A DNA stretch of 64,000 nucleotides from JAAELZ01 sp965237995 (GCA_965237995.1 CBDEGO010000002.1:124001-188000), one strand, 5' to 3'. Counted from the stretch's first letter, positions 1-9,448 are shown. The notes: generated by a model not told the origin, from the letters alone. Made by a program: numbers and translations.

Positions 1-95
1 ATATCATCATCGCCTTTGACGACGTAGGCTGCATCTACCGCAATCGAGTTATTTTCTCCATCTACAATTGGTTGCTTATAGGGTCGAAGCCGCAT
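1..95 (-). CDS. Partial unidentified protein, 5' end only
   Basis: The reading frame opens with ATG at 95-93, which overlaps the tctB stop codon (TAATG arrangement), and runs open to the window edge, giving 31 residues that begin MRLRPYKQPIVDG. Translational coupling to tctB suggests it belongs to the same transcript as the tripartite transporter and so to the catabolic island. The visible part has no motif that I recognise. It could be a further enzyme of the pathway. The start is well supported by the overlap; the function is unknown. Confidence 0.5.
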   Translation of the reverse strand, partial: MRLRPYKQPIVDGENNSIAVDAAYVVKGDDD

Positions 96-550
96 TAGGG
101 TAAAGGTACGTGCAAGGCATAACGAAAGAGTACATAAAAAATGAGCATCGTCGCCAAGCTCGCCCCTCCATATAGTAAACACAGTTTCTTAGTCCATTGC
201 TGATGCATTGCAGCAATAAGGCCGCCTAAAAAACTGATTGCGCCTGACAATAAAAAACCTAAGTAAGGCATCGCTAAACAAGCCAGTAGCATCGTACTAA
301 CCAGTAAGACTCTTCTCCACCAGATACCGCGACCAAACCCTGGTTCGGGCATTGATTTAAGCAAAGTGCTGATGAATGCGATGGCGGCGCAGCCAATCAA
401 CACAATGGCCGCTGCACGTGGAAACACTTTAGAGTCAATGTCGCTATAAGACAGCGTATCGAATAGCGTTACTACACCAGCTAACACGAAGAAGGCACTG
501 ACTATCAGCGTACCGACGCGACCTTGCGTTGATTTAACCGTGTTGGTCAC
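95..550 (-). CDS. tctB: Tripartite tricarboxylate transporter small membrane subunit (TctB family)
   Basis: A 151-residue protein with four hydrophobic segments (about residues 12-32, 42-62, 80-105 and 120-145), the size and topology of TctB subunits. TctB and TctA form the inner-membrane part of a sodium-dependent solute transporter fed by a periplasmic TctC protein. It overlaps the tctA stop by four bases, so the two are translationally coupled. Gene order on the transcript is tctC-tctA-tctB; many relatives have C-B-A. TctB sequences are poorly conserved, so the call rests on topology plus neighbours. Confidence 0.85.
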   Translation of the reverse strand: MTNTVKSTQGRVGTLIVSAFFVLAGVVTLFDTLSYSDIDSKVFPRAAAIVLIGCAAIAFISTLLKSMPEPGFGRGIWWRRVLLVSTMLLACLAMPYLGFLLSGAISFLGGLIAAMHQQWTKKLCLLYGGASLATMLIFYVLFRYALHVPLP

Positions 551-2055
551 GATTGCGCCTCCTCTTCCAGTTTTTTCCGCTTGCGTGCTACAAACACAGG
601 GTAGAGCAATGACAAGATGGTGAAAGCCACGATTGCTTGTGAGATTGGACGGCCAAAATACATCCCAAAAAGGTTATTTGTTGCAGACCCGATAATCCAA
701 CTTTGAACGAAGCCCTGTTCAGCAATAGGCCCTAAAATAAGACCAAGCACAATCGGCGAGGCTGCAAAACCGAATCGACCTACAACCCATCCGAATACGC
801 CCAAACAAATCATGATGATAACGTCAGAAATACTGTTGCGAATAGCGAAGGTACCGATAATTGTCATGAAACCCACTGAGGGCACCAATACTGCTTTCGG
901 AATGGTGACAATCGATTTGTAAGCATAGCGGCCTATGAGCAAACCGACCGGCAACATCAGCACAGTCGCAATAATCAGCCCGTAAATAAATGTATAGGCA
1001 ATCGACCCGCCACCAGATTGAAATAAAGTTGGTCCAGTACGCACGCCTTGTATTAATAAAGCCCCTAAAATAACGGCGTCAGGCGGTGTGCCGGGAATAC
1101 CCAGCACTAGTGTGGGAATAAAACCTCCGCCAACCGTAGCGTTATTAGCGGCTTCTGTTGCGATAATTCCGTCTGGCTCTCCCTCACCAAATTTTTGCTC
1201 TTTAGTGGCGTTACGTTTAGCTTCAGAATACGCTACTAAACCCGCCACCGAGCCGCCTGCACCGGGTAATATACCGACTAAAGTTCCAATCACAGAGGAT
1301 CGCAAAAGGTTGAATTTAGAACTTGATGCTAACCTTGCGGCCTCACCGATTCGTACTGACTTCACCCCCTCTTCTACTTTTAAATGGCGTTCAGGAACCG
1401 CCACTAAGTCGATTAACACGGGAATGCAATATAAACCAATCAACGCGCCAACCACTCCAAAACCACCTATCATGGTTTGGCTGCCAAACGTTAAACGAAT
1501 GTCTGCTGAAATTTCAGCCACTCCAACCGTGGACAAAATTAAACCAAACGCGCCGCCTGCAAGCCCTTTTATTAAATTACCGTTCGATAACGAAGCGATT
1601 AGCGATAGGCCAAAAATCGATAACCAAAAGTATTCGACCGGCCCAAACGCCAATGCCACTTTAGAAAGCGGCGGCGCAAGAAACAACAAAGCAAGTGCGC
1701 CTACCATGCCGCCAAATACTGACGCAAAGCACGCCAAAGCAACGGCTAAATCACCATCACCACGCTTTGCCATTGGATAGCCGTCAAACGTTGTAGCAAT
1801 GGCGGAAGGCGTTCCAGGCGTGTTCAATAAAATGGCGGCATAAGCGCCGCCATATATCGCGCCAGTATAAATTGCACCAAGCAGGATAAGTGCTGAGGCG
1901 GGCTCCAAACTAAACGTGATGGGAACCAGTACAGCAACCGCCATAGTCGCTGTTAAACCAGGGATTGAGCCAATTACGGTGCCCGCTACAACGCCAGCCA
2001 GCGCAAACACCAAATTGATTGGCGTTAGCGCCGAAAGAAAGTGACTAATATCCAC
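547..2055 (-). CDS. tctA: Tripartite tricarboxylate transporter large membrane subunit (TctA family)
   Basis: A 502-residue polytopic membrane protein with the typical TctA signatures: the N-terminal GTVIGSIPGLTATMAVAVL region (about residues 24-42), the GGAYAAILLNTPGTPSAIAT loop (about 69-88) and the second internal repeat with LPGAGGSVAGL and PTLVLGIPGTPPDAVILG (about 264-330). These glycine- and proline-rich loops are the conserved core of the family. It lies 33 bp after tctC and overlaps tctB. The substrate cannot be read from the sequence; the neighbouring oxidative genes suggest an organic acid, possibly nitrogen-containing or aromatic, not citrate. Confidence 0.95.
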   Translation of the reverse strand: MDISHFLSALTPINLVFALAGVVAGTVIGSIPGLTATMAVAVLVPITFSLEPASALILLGAIYTGAIYGGAYAAILLNTPGTPSAIATTFDGYPMAKRGDGDLAVALACFASVFGGMVGALALLFLAPPLSKVALAFGPVEYFWLSIFGLSLIASLSNGNLIKGLAGGAFGLILSTVGVAEISADIRLTFGSQTMIGGFGVVGALIGLYCIPVLIDLVAVPERHLKVEEGVKSVRIGEAARLASSSKFNLLRSSVIGTLVGILPGAGGSVAGLVAYSEAKRNATKEQKFGEGEPDGIIATEAANNATVGGGFIPTLVLGIPGTPPDAVILGALLIQGVRTGPTLFQSGGGSIAYTFIYGLIIATVLMLPVGLLIGRYAYKSIVTIPKAVLVPSVGFMTIIGTFAIRNSISDVIIMICLGVFGWVVGRFGFAASPIVLGLILGPIAEQGFVQSWIIGSATNNLFGMYFGRPISQAIVAFTILSLLYPVFVARKRKKLEEEAQS

Positions 2056-2088
2056 TGGTTTACAACCTACTTAGTGGTTAAGAGATGG

Positions 2089-3045
2089 CTATTGAATTAA
2101 GCCCGCTGCTTTTGCATCTGCAATATATTCAGCAACACGATCTTTCATAAACGCATCCATACCAGCAGCGTCAACATCTAACATAGCAAAACCACCGTCT
2201 AACATTTTCTGTCTGAACCGCTCATCACTATTGATCTGGCCGATCATCTCAGACCACATTTGGGTGGTTTCTGCACTGGCCGTATTCGGCAATGCAATGC
2301 CGCGATATGCACCTCCAATCATGTCATAACCCAACTCTTCAAATGTAGGTACATCAGGAAATAAGGGATGGCGCTCTTGCATTGCAACCGCCAACATGCG
2401 GACCGCTTCACCTTGCTTAGCTCCAACCGTGGTATAACCCCATTCAGCCTTGACTTGCTTGCCTAACATCGCCGCTACCGCAGCGCCAGTGCCTTTGAAC
2501 GGAACATAAGTTGTTTTAATGCCTGCCATCTTATCGAACTTAATTTGCGCAAGATGATTTGCAGAGGCTTTACCCGAACCGGAAAAAGTAACTTGAGCGG
2601 GGTTTTCTTTAGCCGCATCAATCAAGTCCTGTAGAGTTTGGTAAGGACTATCAGCAGTCACCACAATGGCGTCCGGCGTAAAATGAAACATATAAAAGGT
2701 ATTGAGTTCCTCCGTTTTAAAACCAACATCTTTTTGCGCTGGCTTGATAATGATATGAGGTAAATTAACACCCATGATGGTTTGACCGTCGCCATTTAAG
2801 CCGTTCAAAGACGCCCAACCGACTGCACCGCCACCGCCCGGCTTATATGAAATCACCATATCTTCGCCAAACTTATGTTTAAAAAATGGTTGCTGTAACC
2901 GGGCTGAAATATCAGACTCACCGCCTGGACCAAATGGAATAATATAATCAACTGGCCCATTTAGCTCAGCTTGAACTGCCATGTTTGAAGCCATTAAGCT
3001 GGCCGCGGCAAACATTGAAAATTTGAATAACGTTGTTCGTATCAT
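2089..3045 (-). CDS. tctC: Tripartite tricarboxylate transporter substrate-binding protein (TctC/BugT family)
   Basis: A 318-residue periplasmic binding protein. The chosen ATG at 3045 is preceded by a strong AGGAG ribosome site seven bases upstream; an in-frame start 75 bp earlier lacks one. Residues 1-27 form a signal peptide ending near VQA. The mature protein shows Bug-family features: IIPFGPGGESDISAR (binding loop 1, about residues 35-49), GWASLNG, and the FSGSGKASANHLAQ and VPFKGTGAAVAAMLG segments. It begins the tctCAB block. It probably captures the substrate for the adjacent catabolic enzymes, but the ligand is unknown. Confidence 0.93.
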   Translation of the reverse strand: MIRTTLFKFSMFAAASLMASNMAVQAELNGPVDYIIPFGPGGESDISARLQQPFFKHKFGEDMVISYKPGGGGAVGWASLNGLNGDGQTIMGVNLPHIIIKPAQKDVGFKTEELNTFYMFHFTPDAIVVTADSPYQTLQDLIDAAKENPAQVTFSGSGKASANHLAQIKFDKMAGIKTTYVPFKGTGAAVAAMLGKQVKAEWGYTTVGAKQGEAVRMLAVAMQERHPLFPDVPTFEELGYDMIGGAYRGIALPNTASAETTQMWSEMIGQINSDERFRQKMLDGGFAMLDVDAAGMDAFMKDRVAEYIADAKAAGLIQ

Positions 3046-3428
3046 GTTATGTCTCCTAGATGGTGAATTAAAAACAAATGCAATGAGTTGCTTTGAAAGA
3101 TTTTTTTGGTTTTTCTGCAACCAATTTCATTTTTACTGAAGCAGTATCTTAACGCCTGCCAGCTAAAAATAATTAACTATATTGATGCAGATTACGCATA
3201 ACCCTATTCTGCAAGTGAGTTAGGAACACACCAAATACCGTTATGATTTTCAAACGCTTCCTTAAAACCCTAATCAACGTAAATACTTCCTACCCTTAGC
3301 TCCATTTATATCAAATGCAATATTGAACACCTTGGCGCGATCACTAAACCTATACAAATAGGCCATCGCAGCCTATCGTTTGAACCCAACCCTTATCAAT
3401 CAGCGATACATTGATTGACCAAATGCTT
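3046..3428 (-). other. 383-bp spacer upstream of the transporter genes, no gene seen
   Basis: The stretch between the flavin reductase stop and the tctC start has no convincing reading frame and no clear terminator. It is AT-rich and probably holds the promoter of the tctCAB genes, but I could not pick a -35/-10 pair with confidence. The gap suggests the transporter is transcribed separately from the enzyme genes upstream. Confidence 0.4.
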
Positions 3429-4568
3429 TTAGTGCTTAAACCAATTTTTACTAAATTGGTTAAATTGTTTCGCCGCTTCTGATTGCTTCTCTCCTTTGGG
3501 CGCGACTAACCAAATTTCACCATGGGTCGTTGATTCCTGTAGCGGTCGTGTCTTTATCGCACTGCCGTCATAGCTCATACTGTTAGCGGGCTTAGAGGCA
3601 AGTAAAGAGTACCCTAAGCCATTGCCTACCATTCCGCGTACTGTTTCAAATGAAGGAGACCAAAACGCAATGTTCGGCTCTAAGCCATGGTCTTTAAATA
3701 CTTGCGTAAAATACTCTCGGCTAGGAGCAATATCTAACAATATCATCGGTTCTTTCGCTAAAGTATGTAAGGAAATAACAGATTGTTTGGTCAATGGATG
3801 CGCCGCAGGCAGCACCACGTGGGGCGTGACTGACTGCAATACGGTGCACTCGTAAGCCTCGCTCTGAGGAAAATCATACATAAGCGCGATATCTAGATGC
3901 CCTTGATTTAACCTATCGATCAACTCGGGTTGAGTCCCTTCAAAAAGTTGAAAGTTAACTTTATGCTTTTGCAAAAATTCCGCCATCAACTTTGGCATAA
4001 AATAAGGGCCAAGCGTCGAGTAACAGCCCACTCTCAGTGTATTTTCTGCACTCTGCTTTCCTTCTGCCCCGGAAATAAAACTTTCTAGATCGACTGTTTT
4101 TCCATAGGCACGATTTGCATAGACCAACGCGCGCCCTTTATCACGATAACGTATGCCCTGCGCTTCTCCTATAAAGATGTAGTGCGAGCCAAATTGAAAA
4201 TGCTCGCTTATATTGCAATCAAAATTGACTAAGGCATTCTCCAACATCGGTGCCCCTGTTTCGCCTTTATGCCATTGGGCGCAACCGAAGTGGTCGCCGT
4301 CTTCTCGCTTGATTCTGCCAGCGAAGGTGTCTGACACGTGAGACTGATCATCTCCTAGTACGTTTACGCACATCACGCCGTTATTTCGTAACGCTTCACA
4401 GGCCTTACTTTGGTGGTGTACGCAGACTAATAATGATGGTGGGTCAGCTGAGACTGAACACATTGCACTCACTGTAACGCCTTCTTTGCCATGCTTGCCA
4501 TCAGTAGTGATCACCGAAACGGTACAAGCCGCATGGCTCATTCCTTCTAGAAAGTCGTCTCTACTCAT
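3429..4568 (-). CDS. Flavin reductase fused to a LysR-type ligand-binding domain
   Basis: A 379-residue two-domain protein. Residues 1-155 are a flavin reductase-like FMN-binding domain of the type that supplies reduced flavin to two-component monooxygenases (GVTVSAMCSVSADPPSLLVC, then the HFGCAQWHKGETGAPML region and HYIFIGEAQGI). Residues 175-379 are a LysR substrate-binding domain with no helix-turn-helix. That half resembles the ligand domain of the regulator at 8537-9448: both share SREYF, SPSFETVR and a YDG segment in the same order. The likely partner is the HpaB-type oxygenase at 6971-8428. The fused domain probably senses the pathway substrate and may gate reductase activity; this is inference. 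One continuous frame, so not an annotation artefact. Confidence 0.85.
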   Translation of the reverse strand: MSRDDFLEGMSHAACTVSVITTDGKHGKEGVTVSAMCSVSADPPSLLVCVHHQSKACEALRNNGVMCVNVLGDDQSHVSDTFAGRIKREDGDHFGCAQWHKGETGAPMLENALVNFDCNISEHFQFGSHYIFIGEAQGIRYRDKGRALVYANRAYGKTVDLESFISGAEGKQSAENTLRVGCYSTLGPYFMPKLMAEFLQKHKVNFQLFEGTQPELIDRLNQGHLDIALMYDFPQSEAYECTVLQSVTPHVVLPAAHPLTKQSVISLHTLAKEPMILLDIAPSREYFTQVFKDHGLEPNIAFWSPSFETVRGMVGNGLGYSLLASKPANSMSYDGSAIKTRPLQESTTHGEIWLVAPKGEKQSEAAKQFNQFSKNWFKH

Positions 4569-4609
4569 GGCAAATTCTCATAATCTTACAATGGAAATTA
4601 TTAATTAAC

Positions 4610-5287
4610 CTACTCGTCCCCTGGTACACCGTAGCTGGGTGCAGCACTTGGGTTGAGTGCGCGAGTGGTGTAATCAGCCGCTTGTGGTTCATACAATTTC
4701 CATATTTCGATTAACTCACTAACTGGCTCACCTTCGCTCCAATCAACACGTAAATCAACCAGTGGCCAACTCTGCTCATGGGCAACCTTTAACCCCGATG
4801 AATGGGTCGGCCCTTCTTCGCCGCCCGCGTCTACACCTGCTTTTAGCGCTAGCAGTAAACGCTGTGCTAGATGTAAGTCAGCGCCTTTTTCAAATTGTGT
4901 TGCCATCGCAAGTGGTACGTCTTTACTTGATAATAAATTGCCCGCTGCAATACAGCTTGCCCCTTCAACCACTCGATTGGTGCCGAGGATTTCTGTGCCG
5001 GTATGATGCGCCAGCCCGCCCTTGGTATCGACCACCGTTAATTGACGATAATCAACATACTCTCGCCCTTCAATTGCGCGCGCTAAGGCTTCGTCCGCTG
5101 AATCTCCCGCCTCGAGATAATCTAAGATTAATGGCCCAAGACTCGGGTCAGTTACATTTTGCGTTGCCACGGCGCCTACGCCTGCGCGTACCCAAGGGCA
5201 CCGACTAGCCACACAAATGCTAGATGTGGTGATAGCTACACCGGTCATGTTGGTTTTTTCGCAGTGACCTACTATTGAAAATGTCAT
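4610..5287 (-). CDS. DUF1028 family protein (Ntn-hydrolase-like)
   Basis: A 225-residue protein with the DUF1028 pattern: N-terminal TFSIVGHCEKTNMTGVAITT, then CPWVRAGVGAVATQN and later SCIAAGNLL. The fold is related to Ntn hydrolases, but no activity has been settled for the family. Members often sit beside RidA proteins and amidohydrolases, as here (RidA at 6515, M20 enzyme at 9474), so hydrolysis of an amide bond or a role in removing a reactive amine intermediate is plausible. It follows the Rieske gene by 34 bp on the same strand. Confident in family, not in reaction. Confidence 0.85.
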   Translation of the reverse strand: MTFSIVGHCEKTNMTGVAITTSSICVASRCPWVRAGVGAVATQNVTDPSLGPLILDYLEAGDSADEALARAIEGREYVDYRQLTVVDTKGGLAHHTGTEILGTNRVVEGASCIAAGNLLSSKDVPLAMATQFEKGADLHLAQRLLLALKAGVDAGGEEGPTHSSGLKVAHEQSWPLVDLRVDWSEGEPVSELIEIWKLYEPQAADYTTRALNPSAAPSYGVPGDE

Positions 5288-5321
5288 TAACTTATTCTCT
5301 TATCTATTTGTTTTAATTTAC

Positions 5322-6488
5322 TTAATCGCATAGGTGCGATGCAACATACTGCGTGAATTCATGGTTTTCTCGCTCAAGCCAACATAACGGCCCAGCCGTT
5401 GATAGAGGTGCTTGCGAGCCTTTATAAATGCCCTCAACCACACCGCGATCTTCTTCATTGACCTTTTCTAAAAACTCAATAACGTCGCTAATAAAAAACT
5501 CAGGGTCTTCGCAATTGTCTAACACTTCAGGTGCTAACGCAGCACCAAATCGGATATTTACTTGGTCGCGACCTAACGGCTGTAAGGACAAATACCATAA
5601 ATGATCTGGCGCCAAAGTGATCATATGCGAAGGGAAAATCGTGGGCAATACCGAGGTGATACGTTGGTCGCCCGTTAAACGCGTGTTACTAGAGTGCGCG
5701 TTCCCAACTGGTGCTGTCGATTCTTTGGTAAAAGTTTGATACGTAAAGGCCGGATTCGGCGGCAAGCTAGAAAACTGGGTGTTATCAGCATTAAAATGCC
5801 CACCGACCGTTGCACGATGCGTCACGGGCAAATGATAACCTTCCATAAAGTTTTCGGTTAGCATTTTCCAATTGGTTTTCCATACGTGGTCTTGCTGAAC
5901 AATCTGCACGTAATTACCCATTTGATAAGGCGCGCAAACCTCGTACAACTCAGCCAACTGCGTTGCGACCGATTCCAAATCAGGGTTAAGCGTAAGGTAA
6001 ATCCACCCTTCCCAAATTTCACAACGAACGGATGCCAAGCTATAGTCTGCCTTATCAAACTTAGGCCTATCTTGCATATACGGCGCACCAACAAGCTGAC
6101 CATTAATGCCGTAGGTCCACGCGTGATAAGGGCAAACAATCATTTTATTCGGACATTCACCCGTTTCGCCCTGCAATAACTGCATCATGCGGTGGCGGCA
6201 CACGTTAGCAAACGCCGCAATACTGTCGTCTTCTTGCCGAATAATAATGACAGGTTGTGAACCAAGTTGGTAACTTAGATATTCACCTGCTTTACTAATT
6301 GAGTCGGCTCTTCCAGCGCATAACCATTGCCGATTGAAGATACGCTCTTGTTCAAGCTGAGCAATGGCGTCAGAGGTATACATCTCTGGCGGCATCGCAT
6401 TCGCTTGATTTTGAGGTAAAGCCGCCAATTTCTTTAAGCGCGCTAAAATGGCTTTAGGCGTAACCGCCTTTGTCGTTGCCACACCCAT
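5322..6488 (-). CDS. Rieske non-heme iron oxygenase, alpha subunit
   Basis: A 388-residue oxygenase component. The Rieske [2Fe-2S] site is complete: C97-x-H99 and C119-x2-H122. The mononuclear iron site shows H219 and H224 in TENFMEGYHLPVTH. Glutamates occupy the positions (212, 216) where ring-hydroxylating dioxygenases commonly have Asp; glutamate bridging is known in the carnitine monooxygenase CntA and related N-demethylating enzymes, so the substrate may be an N-alkyl or quaternary amine rather than a simple arene. No ferredoxin, dedicated reductase or beta subunit gene is nearby, so electrons must come from elsewhere. It lies between RidA and DUF1028 genes in a minus-strand operon. Confidence 0.92.
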   Translation of the reverse strand: MGVATTKAVTPKAILARLKKLAALPQNQANAMPPEMYTSDAIAQLEQERIFNRQWLCAGRADSISKAGEYLSYQLGSQPVIIIRQEDDSIAAFANVCRHRMMQLLQGETGECPNKMIVCPYHAWTYGINGQLVGAPYMQDRPKFDKADYSLASVRCEIWEGWIYLTLNPDLESVATQLAELYEVCAPYQMGNYVQIVQQDHVWKTNWKMLTENFMEGYHLPVTHRATVGGHFNADNTQFSSLPPNPAFTYQTFTKESTAPVGNAHSSNTRLTGDQRITSVLPTIFPSHMITLAPDHLWYLSLQPLGRDQVNIRFGAALAPEVLDNCEDPEFFISDVIEFLEKVNEEDRGVVEGIYKGSQAPLSTAGPLCWLERENHEFTQYVASHLCD

Positions 6489-6514
6489 TGCTCTATTCTA
6501 TGGTTAGCTTGATA

Positions 6515-6931
6515 TTAGACTTCGTCGTCAGGGATGATGGCTTCAACATCAATTTCCATCACCATTTCTGGCAAAGCCAAGCCATTTACGATTAACCCAG
6601 TTGAACAAGGATGCACCCCTTTTAGCCATTTACCAATAACGCCATACACTTCCTCGCGGTATGCGCGGTCAGTAATATAAATAGTCGTTTTGCAAATATG
6701 TTCAAGCTTTCCACCGGCTTCCTCTAATAAAGTTTTTACGCACTGCATCGCATTTTCAGTTTGTGCCGCCGGATCACCCACTCCTACCATATTACCGTCT
6801 AAGTCAAAGCCGGTCTGTCCGCGTAAAAAGATGCGATTGCCCGCCCGTACCGCCATGCATAAGTCGTTGCTCATGTCTTTATCTGGGTACATATCGCCCG
6901 TGCTGAATTTTCTAAATCGTTGATGTGCCAT
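6515..6931 (-). CDS. RidA family protein (imine/enamine deaminase-like)
   Basis: A 138-residue protein of the RidA/YjgF/UK114 fold, shown by LRGQTGFDLDGNMVG, the AQTENAMQCVKTLLEEAGGKLEHICKTTIY helix-strand region and the C-terminal PEMVMEIDVEAIIP. It has an N-terminal extension with MAHQRFRKFSTGDMYPDK. The Arg that contacts substrate carboxylates in classical RidA, normally in the G(x)RP region near the C terminus, is not clearly present, so it may belong to one of the non-archetypal Rid subfamilies found in catabolic clusters. Likely role: hydrolysing or protonating an unstable imine or enamine made by the neighbouring oxygenases. Confidence 0.85.
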   Translation of the reverse strand: MAHQRFRKFSTGDMYPDKDMSNDLCMAVRAGNRIFLRGQTGFDLDGNMVGVGDPAAQTENAMQCVKTLLEEAGGKLEHICKTTIYITDRAYREEVYGVIGKWLKGVHPCSTGLIVNGLALPEMVMEIDVEAIIPDDEV

Positions 6932-6970
6932 TGAAATTATTTAAGTCTGTGTATGTGTGTAAATTGAACG

Positions 6971-8428
6971 CTACTTTTGCAATAAAACTTTATCGGATAA
7001 ACCCGCTGATTTATGCACAAAACTCATCGCGTCAGTAAAGTCAAAATTATTGTAAACCGCATTTAAATGCGCAAAAGGAGGCGATTGTGCAAACAAATGG
7101 AAAGTCACCTTATGACTCGCGTAATCGGAGTTCACTAAATCTCGACCAAAAGCTAATAATTTACGGCGATCACCTGCGTCCCAAAATTCATTGATAGTAT
7201 AATATTTAGTCATCCAATCCGCCGTTTCACCTTGTTCAAACGCCGCCGCATTTGGGGTCACACAAACCTGTCCACCGCATAGCTCACGCGTCAAATGAAT
7301 CATCTCAGGGAACTGCGAGCACGCTAAAACACGGCCAGTGTATAGCAATGACTGATTTGGCATCAACAAATCACGCGGGCTGCGTTCGCCCATATTAATT
7401 GACGCACTCAAATGGGCGTTAATGCCTTCACGATAACAAACCAACTGCGCCATTTTCTCGCGCACTGCGGGTTGGTGATGCAAACCAGTTTGCTTGATAT
7501 TGAACATGGCAGTGCCAATCAGCAAATCAGCAATGTGTAAAACGCGTAAAGTAAACGCATAAGCGCTGTAACGATGCAAAGTACCTCGAATAAAAGTAGC
7601 TGCGCGCGTATGTTGATAAAACAACACATCTTCCCAAGGAATCAATACGTTATCAAAGATAAGTAATGTATCTACCTCGTCAAAGCCATTGCTTAACGGG
7701 TAATCGGCTTTTGATTTGCCAGCCATACCCGCAAAACCGCTGCGACAAATATGCTTTAAGCCTTTGGCGTTCATTGGGCAGATAAACCCCAACGCGTACT
7801 CGGACAACTTTGCATCGCCCCAGTTGGCAATGGTCGGCTTCACAAAAGCTTGGTTGGCATAAGCCGCCGCAGTTTCAAATTTTGCACCCCGTACCACAAT
7901 ACCTTCGTCCGTTTCTTTCACCACATGCATTAACATGTCTGGGTCTTGGTCTTGTGGCGCCTTCGAGCGATCACCCTTCGGGTCTGTGTTCGCAGACACG
8001 TGGAAAGTATCGGTGTCGATAACCTTCTTGATGTGGTTCTTAATATTTTCGCTAAAGCGTGGGTCTACCTCATCTAAGATATCGCTGCCATCATATAAAG
8101 ACCACATTTCACCCGCCGTTTCATCACCAACCCGCGTAACAACGCCGCCGATGTCTCGCATAATCGTGGCGATAGAATCTCGCTTTTGCGCCCAATCTTC
8201 GTGAGTCTTGGGCATCTTTAAACCAATCGCGAAATCTTCACCATTTTCAGTGTAAGTCATCTTCTCACGCAAATCGGCCTCATGCGCCATATCATAGATG
8301 CGCGCGCGTACGTCGACAATCGGCTTAAATGCGGGGTGAGTGGTGACATCTTCCACCTTAACGCCATCCATCCACACATCACGGCCATCGCGGATTGACT
8401 CCCTATATTGGTCTCCAGTTCTAAGCAT
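6971..8428 (-). CDS. HpaB-family flavin-dependent monooxygenase
   Basis: A 485-residue protein of the 4-hydroxyphenylacetate 3-monooxygenase (HpaB) / 4-hydroxybutyryl-CoA dehydratase fold. It begins with the family motif LRTGDQYRESIRDGRDVWMD. Further family landmarks are VKETDEGIVVRGAKFETA, NVLIPWEDVLFY and ELCGGQVCVTPNAAAFEQ. Such enzymes use free reduced FAD from a separate reductase, and the flavin reductase fusion at 3429 is the obvious partner. It is the first gene of the minus-strand enzyme block and faces the LysR gene across 108 bp. The substrate is likely an aromatic or heteroaromatic acid, not necessarily 4-hydroxyphenylacetate. Confidence 0.9.
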   Translation of the reverse strand: MLRTGDQYRESIRDGRDVWMDGVKVEDVTTHPAFKPIVDVRARIYDMAHEADLREKMTYTENGEDFAIGLKMPKTHEDWAQKRDSIATIMRDIGGVVTRVGDETAGEMWSLYDGSDILDEVDPRFSENIKNHIKKVIDTDTFHVSANTDPKGDRSKAPQDQDPDMLMHVVKETDEGIVVRGAKFETAAAYANQAFVKPTIANWGDAKLSEYALGFICPMNAKGLKHICRSGFAGMAGKSKADYPLSNGFDEVDTLLIFDNVLIPWEDVLFYQHTRAATFIRGTLHRYSAYAFTLRVLHIADLLIGTAMFNIKQTGLHHQPAVREKMAQLVCYREGINAHLSASINMGERSPRDLLMPNQSLLYTGRVLACSQFPEMIHLTRELCGGQVCVTPNAAAFEQGETADWMTKYYTINEFWDAGDRRKLLAFGRDLVNSDYASHKVTFHLFAQSPPFAHLNAVYNNFDFTDAMSFVHKSAGLSDKVLLQK

Positions 8429-8536
8429 GCTTATCTCATACGGTTATTGATTATGAAATGATTGTACAAGTGTCCCTTTGATAGATAAAATATTTATTAA
8501 CTTGTTCTTGAATAGTTTTTATCTTTTTATTAAGCC

Positions 8537-9448
8537 GTGTTTAACTTCTCCTTACGCCAACTAGAATATTTCGCAAAAGCAGCGGAAGTCAACAGCCTGG
8601 CAACTGCCGCGCGAGAACTGCACATCTCTCAGCCTTCTATTTCTACCGCCATTACTAAATTAGAAACCGCCTTAGATGTGCAATTGTTCAAGCGCCATCA
8701 CGCGCAAGGGGTTTCGCTCACTTCAGCAGGTGGCCGCTTGTTAAGCGAAGTGAATGCACTACTTTCTCACGCAGAAGAAGTAAAAATGAATGCGCAAGGC
8801 CTCTCTACCCAAATGCGTGGTCGTTTGCACATTGGCAGCTTTGGCCCGATTGCCGCATTGCACCTGCCCGCGTTAATCACCAGTTTTCAAAGTCGCTATC
8901 CAGAAGTTGAACTTAACTTATATGAAGACGACAACGATGCCCTGCTCAATGGGGTAGAAGCCAACCGCTATGACGTGGCATTTGTTTATAAATTGGATGT
9001 GCCCGCCTCCATGCAAACAGAGAGCTTGCTCAAGCTAAAACCGCATATTATTTTACCGCCCGACCACGAGCTTGCTTCGCAAACAAAGATTAGCTTAAGT
9101 GAACTCGCTAAGCACCCCATGGTATTACTCGATTTACCACGCAGTCGGGAATATTTTTCATCCTTATTTGAAAGTAAAAACCTCTTCCCGCAAATAAGTA
9201 TGCGCTCGCCTTCGTTCGAGACCGTACGTTCTTTGGTTGCAAACGGTGCGGGCTTTTCGGTGTTAGTAACCAAACCTACCCAAAACTATTGCTATGACGG
9301 CAAGGAAGTCGTGCAGCGAGAGATAAAAGACAAAATACCCCTCACTGAGATCGTCTTAGTACACCCAAACAACCCGCGCCCCACTCGCTTACATTCCGAA
9401 TTTGTGGCGCATTGCAAAGCGCACTTCGACTCGATTCACGCTTGTTAA
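8537..9448 (+). CDS. LysR-type transcriptional regulator of the catabolic island
   Basis: A 303-residue LysR regulator starting at GTG. The winged helix-turn-helix fills residues 1-60 (LRQLEYFAKAAEVNSLATAA, then ISQPSISTAITKLE). The ligand domain spans about residues 92-295. It is divergent from the monooxygenase gene, the classic position for a LysR activator of the opposite operon, and the 108-bp AT-rich space at 8429-8536 should hold its operator. Its ligand domain is paralogous to the second half of the reductase fusion at 3429-4568, which suggests both bind the same or a related compound. Confidence 0.92.
   Translation: MFNFSLRQLEYFAKAAEVNSLATAARELHISQPSISTAITKLETALDVQLFKRHHAQGVSLTSAGGRLLSEVNALLSHAEEVKMNAQGLSTQMRGRLHIGSFGPIAALHLPALITSFQSRYPEVELNLYEDDNDALLNGVEANRYDVAFVYKLDVPASMQTESLLKLKPHIILPPDHELASQTKISLSELAKHPMVLLDLPRSREYFSSLFESKNLFPQISMRSPSFETVRSLVANGAGFSVLVTKPTQNYCYDGKEVVQREIKDKIPLTEIVLVHPNNPRPTRLHSEFVAHCKAHFDSIHAC

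Noticed and set aside
1088..1780. Long plus-strand frame of 230 codons
   Set aside because: It lies antisense to the well-conserved tctA and has no domain-like sequence.
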